Below are positions 26,083-34,791 of a DNA stretch of 48,814 bases, one piece after another. Both the position numbers and the translations under genes were made by a program. The notes beneath the pieces were generated by a model. The model searched no databases and was not told where the DNA came from. It saw only the letters and a list, made by a program, of their open reading frames with translations. Source of the DNA: Methylobacterium sp. BTF04 (lineage in GTDB: Bacteria > Pseudomonadota > Alphaproteobacteria > Rhizobiales > Beijerinckiaceae). Each line of letters begins with the position of its first letter. Position 1 is the stretch's first letter. The stretch spans positions 1 through 48,814 of the forward strand of contig NZ_JAAHTB010000035.1 of NCBI RefSeq assembly GCF_010692745.1. Reading direction: 5' to 3'.

Positions 26083-26928
26083 TTACGTCGGGAGCGGCGT
26101 GGTGCGCGCCGGAGGACTGCGTTCGGGCAGGCCGAGCCGGTCCGCATAACGGCAATCGCCCAAAGCGGCGAAGGGCCCGTTGCGATAATGGCTGGCGTAA
26201 TGGCCGTAGGTGATCGGCGCCCCGGAGGCCACGACGACGCAGCCGCCGGCGCTCGTCAGAACGTGATCGCCGGCAGCCGTGTCCCATTCCATCGTCGGGC
26301 CGCAGCGGATGTAGATATCGGCCTCACCCGATGCGATCAGACAGAACTTCAGCGCAGACGCGATGCCGCGCGTTCTGCTCACCGGCAGAGAAGCGAGACA
26401 GGCCATGGTCTCGGCGTCGCTGTGGCGGCCGCTGACGAGCGCCACCGGGCCATCGGACGGAACCGGGCGAACGCCCACCGTCCGGGCATCGCCCGGCCGC
26501 CCGTCGATGATGGGACATTCGAAAGCGGTGGTGCCCGCTCCCCAGACCCGGCCGAGGCCGGGTGCTGCCAGGGCCGCGGCGATGGGCCGATTGCCTGCGA
26601 TCAAGCCGATATTGACGCTATATTCCCGGTTTCCGGCCAGAAAATCGCGCGTCCCGTCGAGCGGATCGACGAGAAAGAACATCGGCGCCGGCGGATGATC
26701 GTAGGACGATTCTTCGGCGATCACCGGAATGTCGGGCCAGTTCCGGGCAAGCGCCGCGATGATGAACGTCTCGGCGGCAAGATCGGCGAGGCTCGCGGGC
26801 GAGCCGTCGGGCTTCACCACGTGCGGACAATCGCCGCCGTGGTAGCGTCGCAGAATCTCGCCAGCCTCGCAGGCAATCTCGGTCAAGGTCGCCGCGATCC
26901 GGTCGCGGCCCTGCTCATCGATCAACAT
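26083..26928 (-). CDS. cysQ: 3'(2'),5'-bisphosphate nucleotidase
   Basis: A protein of 281 residues of the inositol monophosphatase superfamily. It removes the 3'-phosphate from PAP, the by-product of sulfate assimilation and sulfotransfer. Metal motifs are IAEESSYD, the DPLDGTRDFLAGN box and the C-terminal WDTAAGDHVLTSAGG. The N-terminal AGEILRRYHGG is typical of CysQ. ATG 26928 is the family-like start. It is divergent from chpT; the 164 bp between them contain a GANTC inverted repeat. Confidence 0.92.
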   Translation of the reverse strand: MLIDEQGRDRIAATLTEIACEAGEILRRYHGGDCPHVVKPDGSPASLADLAAETFIIAALARNWPDIPVIAEESSYDHPPAPMFFLVDPLDGTRDFLAGNREYSVNIGLIAGNRPIAAALAAPGLGRVWGAGTTAFECPIIDGRPGDARTVGVRPVPSDGPVALVSGRHSDAETMACLASLPVSRTRGIASALKFCLIASGEADIYIRCGPTMEWDTAAGDHVLTSAGGCVVVASGAPITYGHYASHYRNGPFAALGDCRYADRLGLPERSPPARTTPLPT

Positions 26929-26963
26929 GATCCTACCGTCATGCCGCGGCACGCGCCGGTTGT

Positions 26964-26987
26964 CGACTCGCGTGCGTCGACGAGTCG
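26964..26987. promoter_or_regulatory. Inverted repeat holding two GANTC methylation sites upstream of chpT
   Basis: CGACTCG (26964-26970) and CGAGTCG (26981-26987) form an inverted repeat with a 10-base spacer. Each arm holds a GANTC sequence (GACTC, GAGTC), the target of the cell-cycle methylase CcrM in Alphaproteobacteria. The element is about 105 bp upstream of chpT and 36 bp upstream of divergent cysQ. Confidence 0.5.
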
Positions 26988-27092
26988 GCGCTTTTCAAAG
27001 CAACCCGGTCCGTCTATCGGTGCCCCTCGACGACCGGCCGCGACGAACCGTCATTCCATCGGCGGCCAAGACACGCCTGCGCGGAGCGCACC

Positions 27093-27830
27093 ATGACCCT
27101 CGTCCAACTCGATGCCCTCGATCTGTCCGCGCTGTTGTGCTCGCGCGTCTGCCACGACGTGATCAGTCCGGTCGGGGCGATCGTGAACGGCCTCGAGGTC
27201 CTCGAGGACGAGAGCGACGCCTCCATGCGTGAATTCGCCCTGGAGTTGATCGCCAAGAGCGCGCGCCAGGCCTCGGCCCGCCTCCAGTTCGCCCGCATCG
27301 CCTTCGGTGCCGCAGGGTCGGCCGGCGCCTCCATCGATCTGGCCGATGCCGAGAAGGTCTCGCGCGGCATGTTCGTCGACGACAAGACCCAGCTGGCCTG
27401 GACCGCACCCCAGGCGCTCTACCCGAAGAACAAGGTCAAGCTGCTCCTCAACCTCGTGGTGATCGCCCAGAGTGCGATCCCCCGCGGCGGACTGATCGAC
27501 GTCGTGGTACGCGGGGACGGCGACGCGCCGACCCTCACCCTGACGAGCAAGGGCTCGCATGCCCGTATTCCCGCTCACGTCGAGGCGCTGATCGCCGGAA
27601 CGCCCGAGAGCGGCACCGTCGATGCCCATGCCATCCTGCCGTTCTACGCCGGCCTCGTGGCCCGGGCCGCGGCGATGGACGTGCGCTTCTCCATTGAGGG
27701 CGACACGGTAACGATCGAGGCCGTGCCGACGCGTGTGGCCGCCGAGCCGCACACCACGCCGGCAGCCGAGCCGGCACTGGAGGATGCGCGCCCCTCCGAC
27801 AGCGAGCCTCCGGAAACCGCTCTCGCCTGA
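27093..27830 (+). CDS. chpT: Histidine phosphotransferase ChpT
   Basis: A protein of 245 residues. It moves phosphate from the hybrid kinase CckA to CtrA and CpdR in the cell-cycle phosphorelay. The DHp-like helical hairpin begins ALLCSRVCHDVISPVGAIVNGLEVL, with the phosphorylated His at residue 21. A degenerate, ATP-free Bergerat-like domain follows (KVKLLLNLVVIAQSAIPRGG), the known ChpT/DUF2328 layout. The last 30 residues are Ala/Pro/Glu-rich. GGAG lies 7 bases before ATG 27093. Its target ctrA lies 6 kb downstream, and cheA follows after 134 bp. Confidence 0.93.
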   Translation: MTLVQLDALDLSALLCSRVCHDVISPVGAIVNGLEVLEDESDASMREFALELIAKSARQASARLQFARIAFGAAGSAGASIDLADAEKVSRGMFVDDKTQLAWTAPQALYPKNKVKLLLNLVVIAQSAIPRGGLIDVVVRGDGDAPTLTLTSKGSHARIPAHVEALIAGTPESGTVDAHAILPFYAGLVARAAAMDVRFSIEGDTVTIEAVPTRVAAEPHTTPAAEPALEDARPSDSEPPETALA

Positions 27831-27897
27831 ACTGCGGCCGCGACGCCGGCAAATATTGTCGAGTTTCGTGGCTTTGGGGTTTGTAGTGAAACCCTTC

Positions 27898-27911
27898 CCT
27901 AACCGGTTAGG
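27898..27911. promoter_or_regulatory. 14-bp perfect palindrome in the cheA promoter region
   Basis: CCTAACCGGTTAGG is a perfect palindrome 54 bp before the preferred cheA start. Its CTAAC/GTTAG arms resemble inverted CtrA half-sites but do not have the TTAA-N7-TTAA spacing. It is a candidate operator for the chemotaxis operon. Confidence 0.5.
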
Positions 27912-27964
27912 CCCAAAGTCCATCTTGCACAGACTGTAGTGCGCGTATGGACCGAGTGCCTCTC

Positions 27965-30658
27965 ATGGACGACTTGTTGCGTGAGTTCCTGACCGAGAGC
28001 GCCGAGCATCTCGACACGGTGGATGCCGAACTGGTGCGGTTCGAGCAGGACCCCAACAATCAGACCATCCTTCGGAACATCTTCCGCCTGGTCCACACCA
28101 TCAAGGGGACCTGCGGCTTCCTCGGCCTGCCGCGCCTCGAAGCGCTGGCGCATGCCGCAGAGACGCTGATGGGCCAGTTCCGCGACGGCATGCCGGTGAC
28201 CGGCCCCGCGGTGAGCTTGATCCTCGTGACCCTCGATCGCCTGAAGTCGATCCTCGGCGATCTGGAAAAGACCGGCACCGAGCCGCTCGGTAGCGACGAG
28301 GATCTCATCGGCGCGCTCGACGTGATGTCGGCAGCCCCGATGACCGCGCCCGTACCCGCGCCGGTCGTCGATATCAAACTGCCCGAGCCGGTCTCGCGCG
28401 AACTCAAACCCGGCGAAGTCAGCCTCGACGATCTCGAGCGCGCCTTCATGGAAGCCGAGGGCCCCGATTCCTTCGACGCGCCCGCTCCGCTGCCGGTCGT
28501 CGCCGCGGCGCCCGAAGTCAGGGACGAGCCCGAGCAGAAAAGCCCGCCCGCGCCGGAGCCTGCAGCGGCCCAGAAATCGGTCGACGCGCCGGCGACCGAA
28601 ACCGAGGGCGGCATTGCCAAGGTCCAGACGATCCGCGTCAACGTCGACACCCTCGAACACCTGATGACGATGGTGTCCGAGCTGGTGCTGACCCGCAATC
28701 AGCTCCTCGAAATCGCCCGCCGCCACGACGATTCGACCTACAAGGTTCCGCTGCAGCGCCTGTCCCACGTGACGGCCGAGTTGCAGGAAGGCGTCATGAA
28801 GACGCGGATGCAGCCCATCGGCAACGCGTGGCAGAAGCTGCCGCGCGTGGTGCGCGACCTCTCGTCGGAACTCGGCAAGAAGATCGAGCTCGTGATGAGC
28901 GGCGCCGAGACCGAGCTGGACCGCCAGGTCCTCGAAGTCATCAAGGATCCGCTCACCCACATGGTGCGTAACTCGGCCGATCACGGCATCGAGTCCACCG
29001 CGGACCGCAAGGCCGCCGGCAAGCCGGCCCGCGGCACCATCCGCCTCTCCGCCTATCACGAGGGCGGCACGATCACGATCGAGATCGCCGACGACGGCAA
29101 GGGCCTCGATCTCGCCGCCATCCGCCGCAAGGCGGTGGAGCGCAAGGTCGCCAGCCAGGCCGAGATCGAGCGGATGACCGACGCCCAGGTGGCGAAGTTC
29201 ATCTTCCACCCCGGCTTCTCCACCGCCGCCGCGATCACCTCGGTCTCGGGCCGCGGCGTCGGCATGGACGTGGTCAAGACGAACATCGAGCTGATCGGCG
29301 GTGTCATCGACATCAACACTCAGCTCGGCCGCGGCACCACCTTCACCATCAAGATCCCGCTCACCCTGGCGATCATCGCCGCCCTCATCGTCAAGGCGGG
29401 CGATCAGCGCTTCGCGGTGCCGCAGGTGGCGGTGCTGGAGCTGGTGCGCGTCGACAAGTCCACCGCACAGAAGGTGGAGCGGATCAACGGCTCACCGGTG
29501 CTGCGCCTGCGCGAGCGCCTGTTGCCGATCGTCACGCTCACCGGCGTCCTCGGTCACGAGCAAGCGATCGACGCGGCGGATTCCGGCTTCGTCGTGGTGG
29601 CCCAGGTCGGCCGCCAGCGCTTCGGCATCCTCGTCGACGAGGTCTTCCACACGGAGGAGATCGTCGTGAAGCCGATGTCCTCCAAGTTGCGCCACCTGCC
29701 GCTGTTTGCTGGCAACACCATCCTGGGCGACGGCGCCGTCGTTCTGATCGTCGACCCCAACGGCATCGCCCAGCAGGTCAGCCACGGCTCGCAATCGGGC
29801 GGTGTCCCGGTTGAGGCCGAGGCCGAGGAGACCGAGGCGGCGGATGCCAAGGCCACGCTTCTGGTCTTCAAGGGCGGCGCGGGCAGCTACAAGGCGGTCC
29901 CGCTCTCCCTCGTCACGCGCCTCGAAGAGATCGAGGCGTCCAAGATCGAGTGGGTCGGTGGCCGTCCGCTGATTCAGTACCGTGGCCGCCTGATGCCGCT
30001 GGTGCCCGCCGATCCGTCGATCGAGATCCGCAGCACCGGTACCCAGGCCTTGGTGGTCTTCTCCGATGGCGAGCGCGCCATGGGCCTCGTAGTCGACGAG
30101 ATCGTCGACATCGTCGAGGAGCGCCTCGACGTCGAGATCGCCGCCGACCGCTCCGATCTCATCGGTTCCGCTGTGCTGCGCGGCCGCGCCACCGAGATCA
30201 TCAACATCGCCCACTTCCTGCCGCTGGCCTACGACGATTGGGCGCGCGGCCCCCGCAAGGCCGTCAAGCGGTCCTCGACGCTTCTGCTGGTCGACGATTC
30301 GGCATTCTTCCGCGAGATGCTGAGCCCGGTTCTCAAGGCCGCCGGCTACAACGTCGTGACCGCCGGCAGCGCCGACGAGGCGGTGGCGACCCTGCTGACC
30401 AACGGTCGCATCGACGTGGTGGTGTGCGATCTCGAGATGCCCGGCCGCAACGGCTTCGATCTCGTGGGGGCCATGCGCAAGGTCGAAGGCCGTGTGTCCG
30501 ATCTGCCGGTCATCGGCATATCGAGCACCATCGGCGCGGACGCCGTCGAGCGTGCACGTGCCCTGTCCATCGCCGATCTCGTGGCGAAGTTCGATCGAAG
30601 CGGCCTGATCTCGGCGCTCGCCGAGCTCGATGTCGCCAGCCTCGCCAACGCCGCCTGA
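27965..30658 (+). CDS. cheA: Chemotaxis histidine kinase CheA, hybrid with C-terminal receiver
   Basis: A protein of 897 residues. Domains in order: HPt/P1 (1-105) with phosphorylated His44 in LVHTIKGT; a Pro/Ala-rich linker; P3 dimerisation (about 225-290); P4 ATPase (about 290-470) with HMVRNSADHGIE, IADDGKGLD and GRGVGMDVVKTNIE; a first CheW-like P5 domain (about 475-610); a second CheW-like stretch (about 635-755, with LVVDEIVDIVEERLDVE); and a receiver (about 770-890) with LLLVDDSAFFREM, acceptor Asp in VVCDLEMPG, and VAKFDRSG. It controls the motor through CheY. The start could be ATG 27947 or 27965. It heads the operon cheA-cheW-cheY-cheB-cheR. Confidence 0.96.
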   Translation: MDDLLREFLTESAEHLDTVDAELVRFEQDPNNQTILRNIFRLVHTIKGTCGFLGLPRLEALAHAAETLMGQFRDGMPVTGPAVSLILVTLDRLKSILGDLEKTGTEPLGSDEDLIGALDVMSAAPMTAPVPAPVVDIKLPEPVSRELKPGEVSLDDLERAFMEAEGPDSFDAPAPLPVVAAAPEVRDEPEQKSPPAPEPAAAQKSVDAPATETEGGIAKVQTIRVNVDTLEHLMTMVSELVLTRNQLLEIARRHDDSTYKVPLQRLSHVTAELQEGVMKTRMQPIGNAWQKLPRVVRDLSSELGKKIELVMSGAETELDRQVLEVIKDPLTHMVRNSADHGIESTADRKAAGKPARGTIRLSAYHEGGTITIEIADDGKGLDLAAIRRKAVERKVASQAEIERMTDAQVAKFIFHPGFSTAAAITSVSGRGVGMDVVKTNIELIGGVIDINTQLGRGTTFTIKIPLTLAIIAALIVKAGDQRFAVPQVAVLELVRVDKSTAQKVERINGSPVLRLRERLLPIVTLTGVLGHEQAIDAADSGFVVVAQVGRQRFGILVDEVFHTEEIVVKPMSSKLRHLPLFAGNTILGDGAVVLIVDPNGIAQQVSHGSQSGGVPVEAEAEETEAADAKATLLVFKGGAGSYKAVPLSLVTRLEEIEASKIEWVGGRPLIQYRGRLMPLVPADPSIEIRSTGTQALVVFSDGERAMGLVVDEIVDIVEERLDVEIAADRSDLIGSAVLRGRATEIINIAHFLPLAYDDWARGPRKAVKRSSTLLLVDDSAFFREMLSPVLKAAGYNVVTAGSADEAVATLLTNGRIDVVVCDLEMPGRNGFDLVGAMRKVEGRVSDLPVIGISSTIGADAVERARALSIADLVAKFDRSGLISALAELDVASLANAA

Positions 30659-30695
30659 AACCGGCCCCAGTATACGAGATCCGGAGCTCACGCCC

Positions 30696-31184
30696 ATGAT
30701 TCAGGCTGCCAACAGCAACGCCGCAGAGACCGGCGCCACGCGGGACTTCGTGACCGTGTTCGTCGGTGAGACCATGTTCGGTCTCGCCATCGACCGGGTC
30801 CATGACGTCTTCATCCCCGCCGGCGTGACGCCAGTACCCCTGTCCCCCCCGGAGATCGTCGGCCTGCTCAACCTGCGCGGCCGGGTCGTCACCGCCCTGT
30901 GCCTGCGCCGCCGCCTCAGCCTGCCGGCCCGGACCGAAGAGGGAAACCGGATGGCCATCGGCCTCGAACAGGGTGGCGAGACCTTCGCGCTGATCGTCGA
31001 CGGTGTCGGCGAGGTGCTCAAGCTCGGTAGCGATACCTACGAGCCGGTACCGATCAACCTCGATGCGCGCTGGCGCGACCTCGCGCTCGGCGTCCATCGT
31101 CTGGACGGCCGCCTCCTCGTCATCCTCGACGTCGACGCGCTCCTGGCGTTCGGCGCCAACACCCGCGCCGTCGGCGCCGCCTGA
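30696..31184 (+). CDS. cheW: Chemotaxis coupling protein CheW
   Basis: A protein of 162 residues, one CheW domain. It couples receptors to CheA at the membrane arrays. Family features include FVTVFVGETMFGLAIDRVHDVF, VGLLNLRGRVVTALCLRRRL, and the C-terminal LIVDGVGEVLKL with LVILDVDALLAF. The start is ATG 30696 with GGAG upstream, 37 bp after the cheA stop and 23 bp before cheY. Confidence 0.95.
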   Translation: MIQAANSNAAETGATRDFVTVFVGETMFGLAIDRVHDVFIPAGVTPVPLSPPEIVGLLNLRGRVVTALCLRRRLSLPARTEEGNRMAIGLEQGGETFALIVDGVGEVLKLGSDTYEPVPINLDARWRDLALGVHRLDGRLLVILDVDALLAFGANTRAVGAA

Positions 31185-31207
31185 TCGACCTCAAGGAGGA
31201 TAGACCG

Positions 31208-31591
31208 ATGAAGACCTGCCTCATCGTCGACGATTCCGCCGTCATCCGGAAAGTGGCGCGCCGCATCTTCGAGAACATGAATTTCAAGGTCGGCGAGGCC
31301 GAGGACGGCGAAAAGGCCCTCACCGCCTGCAGCGAGGCGATGCCGGACGCCATCCTCCTCGACTGGAATATGCCGACCATGGACGGCTACGACTTCCTGA
31401 AGGCTCTGCGGCGGACGCCGGGCGGCGAAAAGCCGAAGGTCCTGTTCTGCACCACCGAGAACGACGTCGGTGCCATCGCCCGCGCGCTCCATGCCGGCGC
31501 CGACGAGTACATCATGAAGCCCTTCGACCGCGACATCGTCACGGCCAAGCTCGCGCAGGTCGGTTTTACCGCCGACGCCGACGCCGTCTGA
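31208..31591 (+). CDS. cheY: Chemotaxis response regulator CheY
   Basis: A single receiver domain of 127 residues. The acid pair is in IVDDS, the phosphorylated residue is Asp52 in ILLDWNMPTMDGYD, the conserved Thr is in FCTTENDV, and Lys is in YIMKPFDRD. Phospho-CheY binds the flagellar motor. A strong AAGGAGGA ribosome site lies 8 bases before ATG 31208. It could also act as a phosphate sink, as some alphaproteobacterial CheY proteins do. Confidence 0.95.
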   Translation: MKTCLIVDDSAVIRKVARRIFENMNFKVGEAEDGEKALTACSEAMPDAILLDWNMPTMDGYDFLKALRRTPGGEKPKVLFCTTENDVGAIARALHAGADEYIMKPFDRDIVTAKLAQVGFTADADAV

Positions 31592-31676
31592 AGAGTCTCG
31601 CAGCGGACGGGTTTCCCGCCCAGGCGGCGACGCTTCACTGCCCGAAATTTTTGCGTAGCTTTGAAGCGTGACACCC

Positions 31677-32852
31677 ATGATGGCAGCCACCGCACCCTCC
31701 TACGCAGCGACGCCGAGCGTCGCTGTTCCGGCCAGCGGACACCGCGTCCGCGTCCTGATCGCGGACGATTCCGCGGTGGTGCGCGGGCTCGTCGCCCGCT
31801 GGATTTCCGAGGCCGGGCACGACGTGGTGGCAACGGCGTCGAACGGACGGATCGCCGTCGACGCGATGGCGCGCCACGACCCCGACGTCATCCTGCTCGA
31901 CATCGACATGCCGGAACTCGACGGGACCCAGGCGCTGCCGCTGCTGCTCGCCAAGAGCCCAGGCGTGCAGATCGTGATGATGTCGACGCTCACCACGCGC
32001 AACGCCGACATCTCCCTGCGCTGCCTTGCGCTCGGTGCCGTGGACTATATCCCAAAGCCCGAGAGCAACCGCGGCGTCACCACCTCCGACGCCTTCCGGG
32101 TCGATCTCATCGAGCGGGTGCGTGTGTTCGGCTCGGCCCGCGCCCGAAAACGTGGGCCTGTCTCATCCGGCACTGCGACGACCGGCCACTCCGTCGCGCC
32201 GGCGGCGCGTCCCGCCCCGCCGATCGTCCTGCGCCCAAAGGCGCGCGCCGGTATCGCACCGCGCGTTCTGCTCATCGGCGCCTCCACGGGCGGCCCGCGT
32301 GCGGTGGGCGAAGTGCTGGAGAAAATCGGCAGCGCCACGCTGCGCCAGTTCCCGGTTCTGATCGTGCAGCACATGCCGCCGGTCTTCACCGCCGTCTTCG
32401 CCGAACATCTCGGCGCACGGACCGGCCTCCCGGCCGCCGAGGGCAAGGCCGACGAACGGCTGCAGCCGGGCCGGATCTACGTGGCGCCCGGCGGCCGGCA
32501 TATGGGGCTGTCCGGAGCCCCCGGCGGGCGCGGTGAGGTGGCGATCCGCCTCCATGACGGGCCCGTGGTCAATTTCTGCCGTCCGGCCGTAGACGTGCTG
32601 TTCCACGATGCAGCTGCGATCTTCGGGCCCGCATCACTGGCCGTGGTTCTCACCGGCATGGGCTCGGACGGGACGGGGGGCGCGCGTGCCCTCACCGAGG
32701 CGGGCGCCGCAGTGCTGGCCCAGGACGAGGCGACGAGCACGGTCTGGGGCATGCCCGGTAGCATCGCCAAGGCCGGCCTCGCCCAGGCGATCCTGCCGCT
32801 CGGCGAGATCGGGGCGGCGATCCGTACACTTCTGATGGGGCAGGGCGCATGA
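31677..32852 (+). CDS. cheB: Protein-glutamate methylesterase CheB
   Basis: A protein of 391 residues. The receiver domain (about 23-140) has Asp75 in ILLDIDMPELDG and YIPKPE. A linker follows, then the methylesterase domain (about 195-385) with the catalytic Ser in IGASTGGPRAV, the His in VQHMPPVF and the Asp region VLTGMGSDGTGG. It demethylates or deamidates receptor glutamates during adaptation. GTG 31668, three codons earlier, is an alternative start. Its stop overlaps the cheR start by 4 bp (ATGA), so translation is coupled. Confidence 0.95.
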   Translation: MMAATAPSYAATPSVAVPASGHRVRVLIADDSAVVRGLVARWISEAGHDVVATASNGRIAVDAMARHDPDVILLDIDMPELDGTQALPLLLAKSPGVQIVMMSTLTTRNADISLRCLALGAVDYIPKPESNRGVTTSDAFRVDLIERVRVFGSARARKRGPVSSGTATTGHSVAPAARPAPPIVLRPKARAGIAPRVLLIGASTGGPRAVGEVLEKIGSATLRQFPVLIVQHMPPVFTAVFAEHLGARTGLPAAEGKADERLQPGRIYVAPGGRHMGLSGAPGGRGEVAIRLHDGPVVNFCRPAVDVLFHDAAAIFGPASLAVVLTGMGSDGTGGARALTEAGAAVLAQDEATSTVWGMPGSIAKAGLAQAILPLGEIGAAIRTLLMGQGA

Positions 32853-33730
32853 CCGACGTCGAGTTCGACTTCCTGCGCGCCTATCTCAAGACCCGCTCGG
32901 GTCTCGCGCTGAGCGGTGAGAAACGCTACCTGGTGGAAAGCCGGCTCGGGCCGGTCTGCCGACGCTTCAACCTTGCCGCCTTGCACGATCTCGTGAATGC
33001 GCTGAAGAACGGCCGCGACATCGCCTTGGAGAAGGCGGTGGTCGAGGCGATGACCACCAACGAGACCTTTTTCTTCCGCGACCGGGCGCCCTTCGACCTG
33101 TTCAGGGATGTGCTGCTGCCCGAGGCGATGGCCCGACGCGCAGGCCAACGCCGCCTGCGAATCTGGTGCGCGGCCGCATCGACCGGGCAGGAGCCCTATT
33201 CGCTGGCGATGATGCTGCACGATGCGGCGCCACGGCTCGCCGGCTGGCATGTGGACATCGTCGCCACCGATCTCTCCACCGAGGTACTGGAGAAGGCCAA
33301 GGCCGGCCTCTACAGCCATTTCGAGGTCCAGCGCGGACTGCCGGTGCAGTCCTTGATCAAGCATTTTGAGCAGGTCGGCGAGCAATGGCGCATTGCCGCC
33401 AACCTGCGCCAGATGGTCGATTACCGGCCGCTGAACCTGCTCCAGCCCTTCGATTCGCTGGGCGTGTTCGACATCATCTACTGCCGCAACGTGCTAATCT
33501 ACTTCGATGCGCCGACCAAGGGCGATGTCCTCGCGCGCCTCAGCACCAGCCTCGCCCCGGACGGTTGCGTCCTGCTGGGCGCCGCCGAAACCGTGATCGG
33601 TCTCACCGACAAGCTGGTGCCGAGCGCGCAGCATCGCGGCCTCTACAACCAGGCCGCGGCGGCCAGCCGCGCCCCGACAGCGACAGCGGCCTTCCCGGCT
33701 CAGCAGTTGCGCCGCGTGGTCGGGCTGTAG
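32849..33730 (+). CDS. cheR: Chemotaxis methyltransferase CheR
   Basis: A protein of 293 residues. It methylates receptor glutamates with S-adenosylmethionine. The N-terminal helical domain contains SEKRYLVESRL-like sequence (GEKRYLVESRLG) and TTNETFFFRD. The SAM-binding core has RIWCAAASTGQEPYSLAM, VDIVATDLSTEVL and IIYCRNVLIYFD. The C-terminus is an Ala/Pro-rich tail (ASRAPTATAAFPAQ). It overlaps cheB by 4 bp and ends the operon; a strong hairpin follows 10 bp after the stop. Confidence 0.95.
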   Translation: MTDVEFDFLRAYLKTRSGLALSGEKRYLVESRLGPVCRRFNLAALHDLVNALKNGRDIALEKAVVEAMTTNETFFFRDRAPFDLFRDVLLPEAMARRAGQRRLRIWCAAASTGQEPYSLAMMLHDAAPRLAGWHVDIVATDLSTEVLEKAKAGLYSHFEVQRGLPVQSLIKHFEQVGEQWRIAANLRQMVDYRPLNLLQPFDSLGVFDIIYCRNVLIYFDAPTKGDVLARLSTSLAPDGCVLLGAAETVIGLTDKLVPSAQHRGLYNQAAAASRAPTATAAFPAQQLRRVVGL

Positions 33731-33740
33731 GCAGCCTCCG

Positions 33741-33766
33741 CCGCCGAGCCACAGGGCGCTCGGCGG
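33741..33766 (+). terminator. Hairpin after the che operon
   Basis: CCGCCGAGC (33741-33749) pairs perfectly with GCTCGGCGG (33758-33766) over an 8-base loop, 10 bp past the cheR stop. There is no U-tract, so it is a transcript-end or stability hairpin rather than a textbook intrinsic terminator. Confidence 0.5.
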
Positions 33767-33904
33767 CCAGCCCCGGCGGAGGTGCGATCAGAGGCAGCAG
33801 CTTGTCGGCCGCCTCCACACCCTCAGCAGGTGCCTCGCGCCCACGCCCGACTCCGACACGATGGATCCCTTCGCGAAAAGTGCAGCAGAGCAGTGCCTTG
33901 AACG

Positions 33905-33930
33905 AAAAAAGCCCCGCTTGCGCGGGGCCG
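33905..33930 (-). terminator. Intrinsic terminator of ctrA
   Basis: On the minus strand a GCCCCGC/GCGGGGC stem (33911-33917 with 33922-33928, 4-base loop) is followed by a run of six U (AAAAAA at 33905-33910 on the plus strand). It begins 25 bp after the ctrA stop. Confidence 0.88.
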
Positions 33931-33953
33931 TTTCGTCAAAGCTGTCCGAAGGC

Positions 33954-34655
33954 TCAGACGGCGATGCGCTCTTCGCCCTCGTTGGGCTCGCGCAGCACGT
34001 AGCCACGGCCCCAGACGGTCTCGATATAGTTCTTGCCCGAAGACGCATTGGCGAGCTTCTTGCGCAGCTTGCAGATGAACACATCGATGATCTTCAGCTC
34101 GGGCTCGTCCATGCCGCCGTAGAGGTGGTTGAGGAACATCTCCTTGGTGAGCGTCGTGCCCTTCCGGAGAGAGAGGAGTTCCAGCATCTGGTACTCCTTG
34201 CCGGTGAGGTGGACCCGGGAGCCCGAAACCTCGACGGTCTTCTGATCGAGGTTCACGATCAGGTCGCCGGTGGTGATCACCGACTGGGCATGGCCCTTCG
34301 AGCGGCGCACGATGGCGTGGATGCGGGCGACGAGCTCGTCCTTGTGGAACGGCTTGGTGAGATAATCGTCGGCGCCGAAGCCGAGGCCCTTCACCTTGTC
34401 CTCGATGCCGGCCATGCCGGAGAGGATCAGGATCGGGGTCTTCACCTTGGCGACGCGGAGGTTCCGCAGCACCTCGTAGCCCGACATGTCGGGCAGGTTC
34501 AGGTCGAGGAGGATGATGTCGTAGTCGTAGAGCTTGCCGAGATCGATTCCTTCCTCACCGAGATCGGTGGTGTAGGTGTTGAAGCTCTCCGACTTGAGCA
34601 TCAATTCGATGCTCTGCGCGGTTGCGCTGTCGTCCTCGATCAGAAGTACCCGCAT
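33954..34655 (-). CDS. ctrA: Cell-cycle master response regulator CtrA
   Basis: A protein of 233 residues, full length. The receiver has Asp51 in ILLDLNLPDMSGYEVLRNLR. The OmpR-type winged helix follows, with LTGKEYQMLELLSLRKGTTLTKEMFLNHLYGG and FICKLRKKLA, then VWGRGYVLRE. Its near identity to known alphaproteobacterial CtrA makes the call secure. It binds TTAA-N7-TTAA boxes and controls motility, division and envelope genes; it is phosphorylated through CckA and ChpT. The C-terminal EEGERIAV tail resembles the region recognised for ClpXP proteolysis, although CtrA typically ends in Ala-Ala. It is divergent from fliI. Confidence 0.98.
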   Translation of the reverse strand: MRVLLIEDDSATAQSIELMLKSESFNTYTTDLGEEGIDLGKLYDYDIILLDLNLPDMSGYEVLRNLRVAKVKTPILILSGMAGIEDKVKGLGFGADDYLTKPFHKDELVARIHAIVRRSKGHAQSVITTGDLIVNLDQKTVEVSGSRVHLTGKEYQMLELLSLRKGTTLTKEMFLNHLYGGMDEPELKIIDVFICKLRKKLANASSGKNYIETVWGRGYVLREPNEGEERIAV

Positions 34656-34763
34656 CGTCGGTCCCCAGCCCAGCCGGCCGTGTGCAAGCGTACGGGCAAG
34701 CCCCCGCCTTCGTCCGCCACCGGCCCGTGGCGAACGCTCCCTCGTCATTGACGTGAAACGCTA

Positions 34764-34791
34764 TTGGTTAATCGTTAACAAAACCTGATTC
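34764..34791 (-). promoter_or_regulatory. CtrA-half-site and GANTC cluster upstream of ctrA
   Basis: GTTAATCGTTAAC (34767-34779) holds two TTAA half-sites, and TTGG-N7-TTAAC (34764-34779) fits the CtrA box with two mismatches. GATTC (34787-34791) is a GANTC site. A second GANTC (GACTC) lies at 34893. Autoregulated, methylation-sensitive ctrA promoters are known in Caulobacter, so this is the likely promoter region. Confidence 0.5.

Noticed and set aside
27899..30697. Two frames of 436 and 401 codons on the minus strand opposite cheA
   Set aside because: Both mirror the third-codon G+C of cheA and show no family features; cheA is complete and in an operon.
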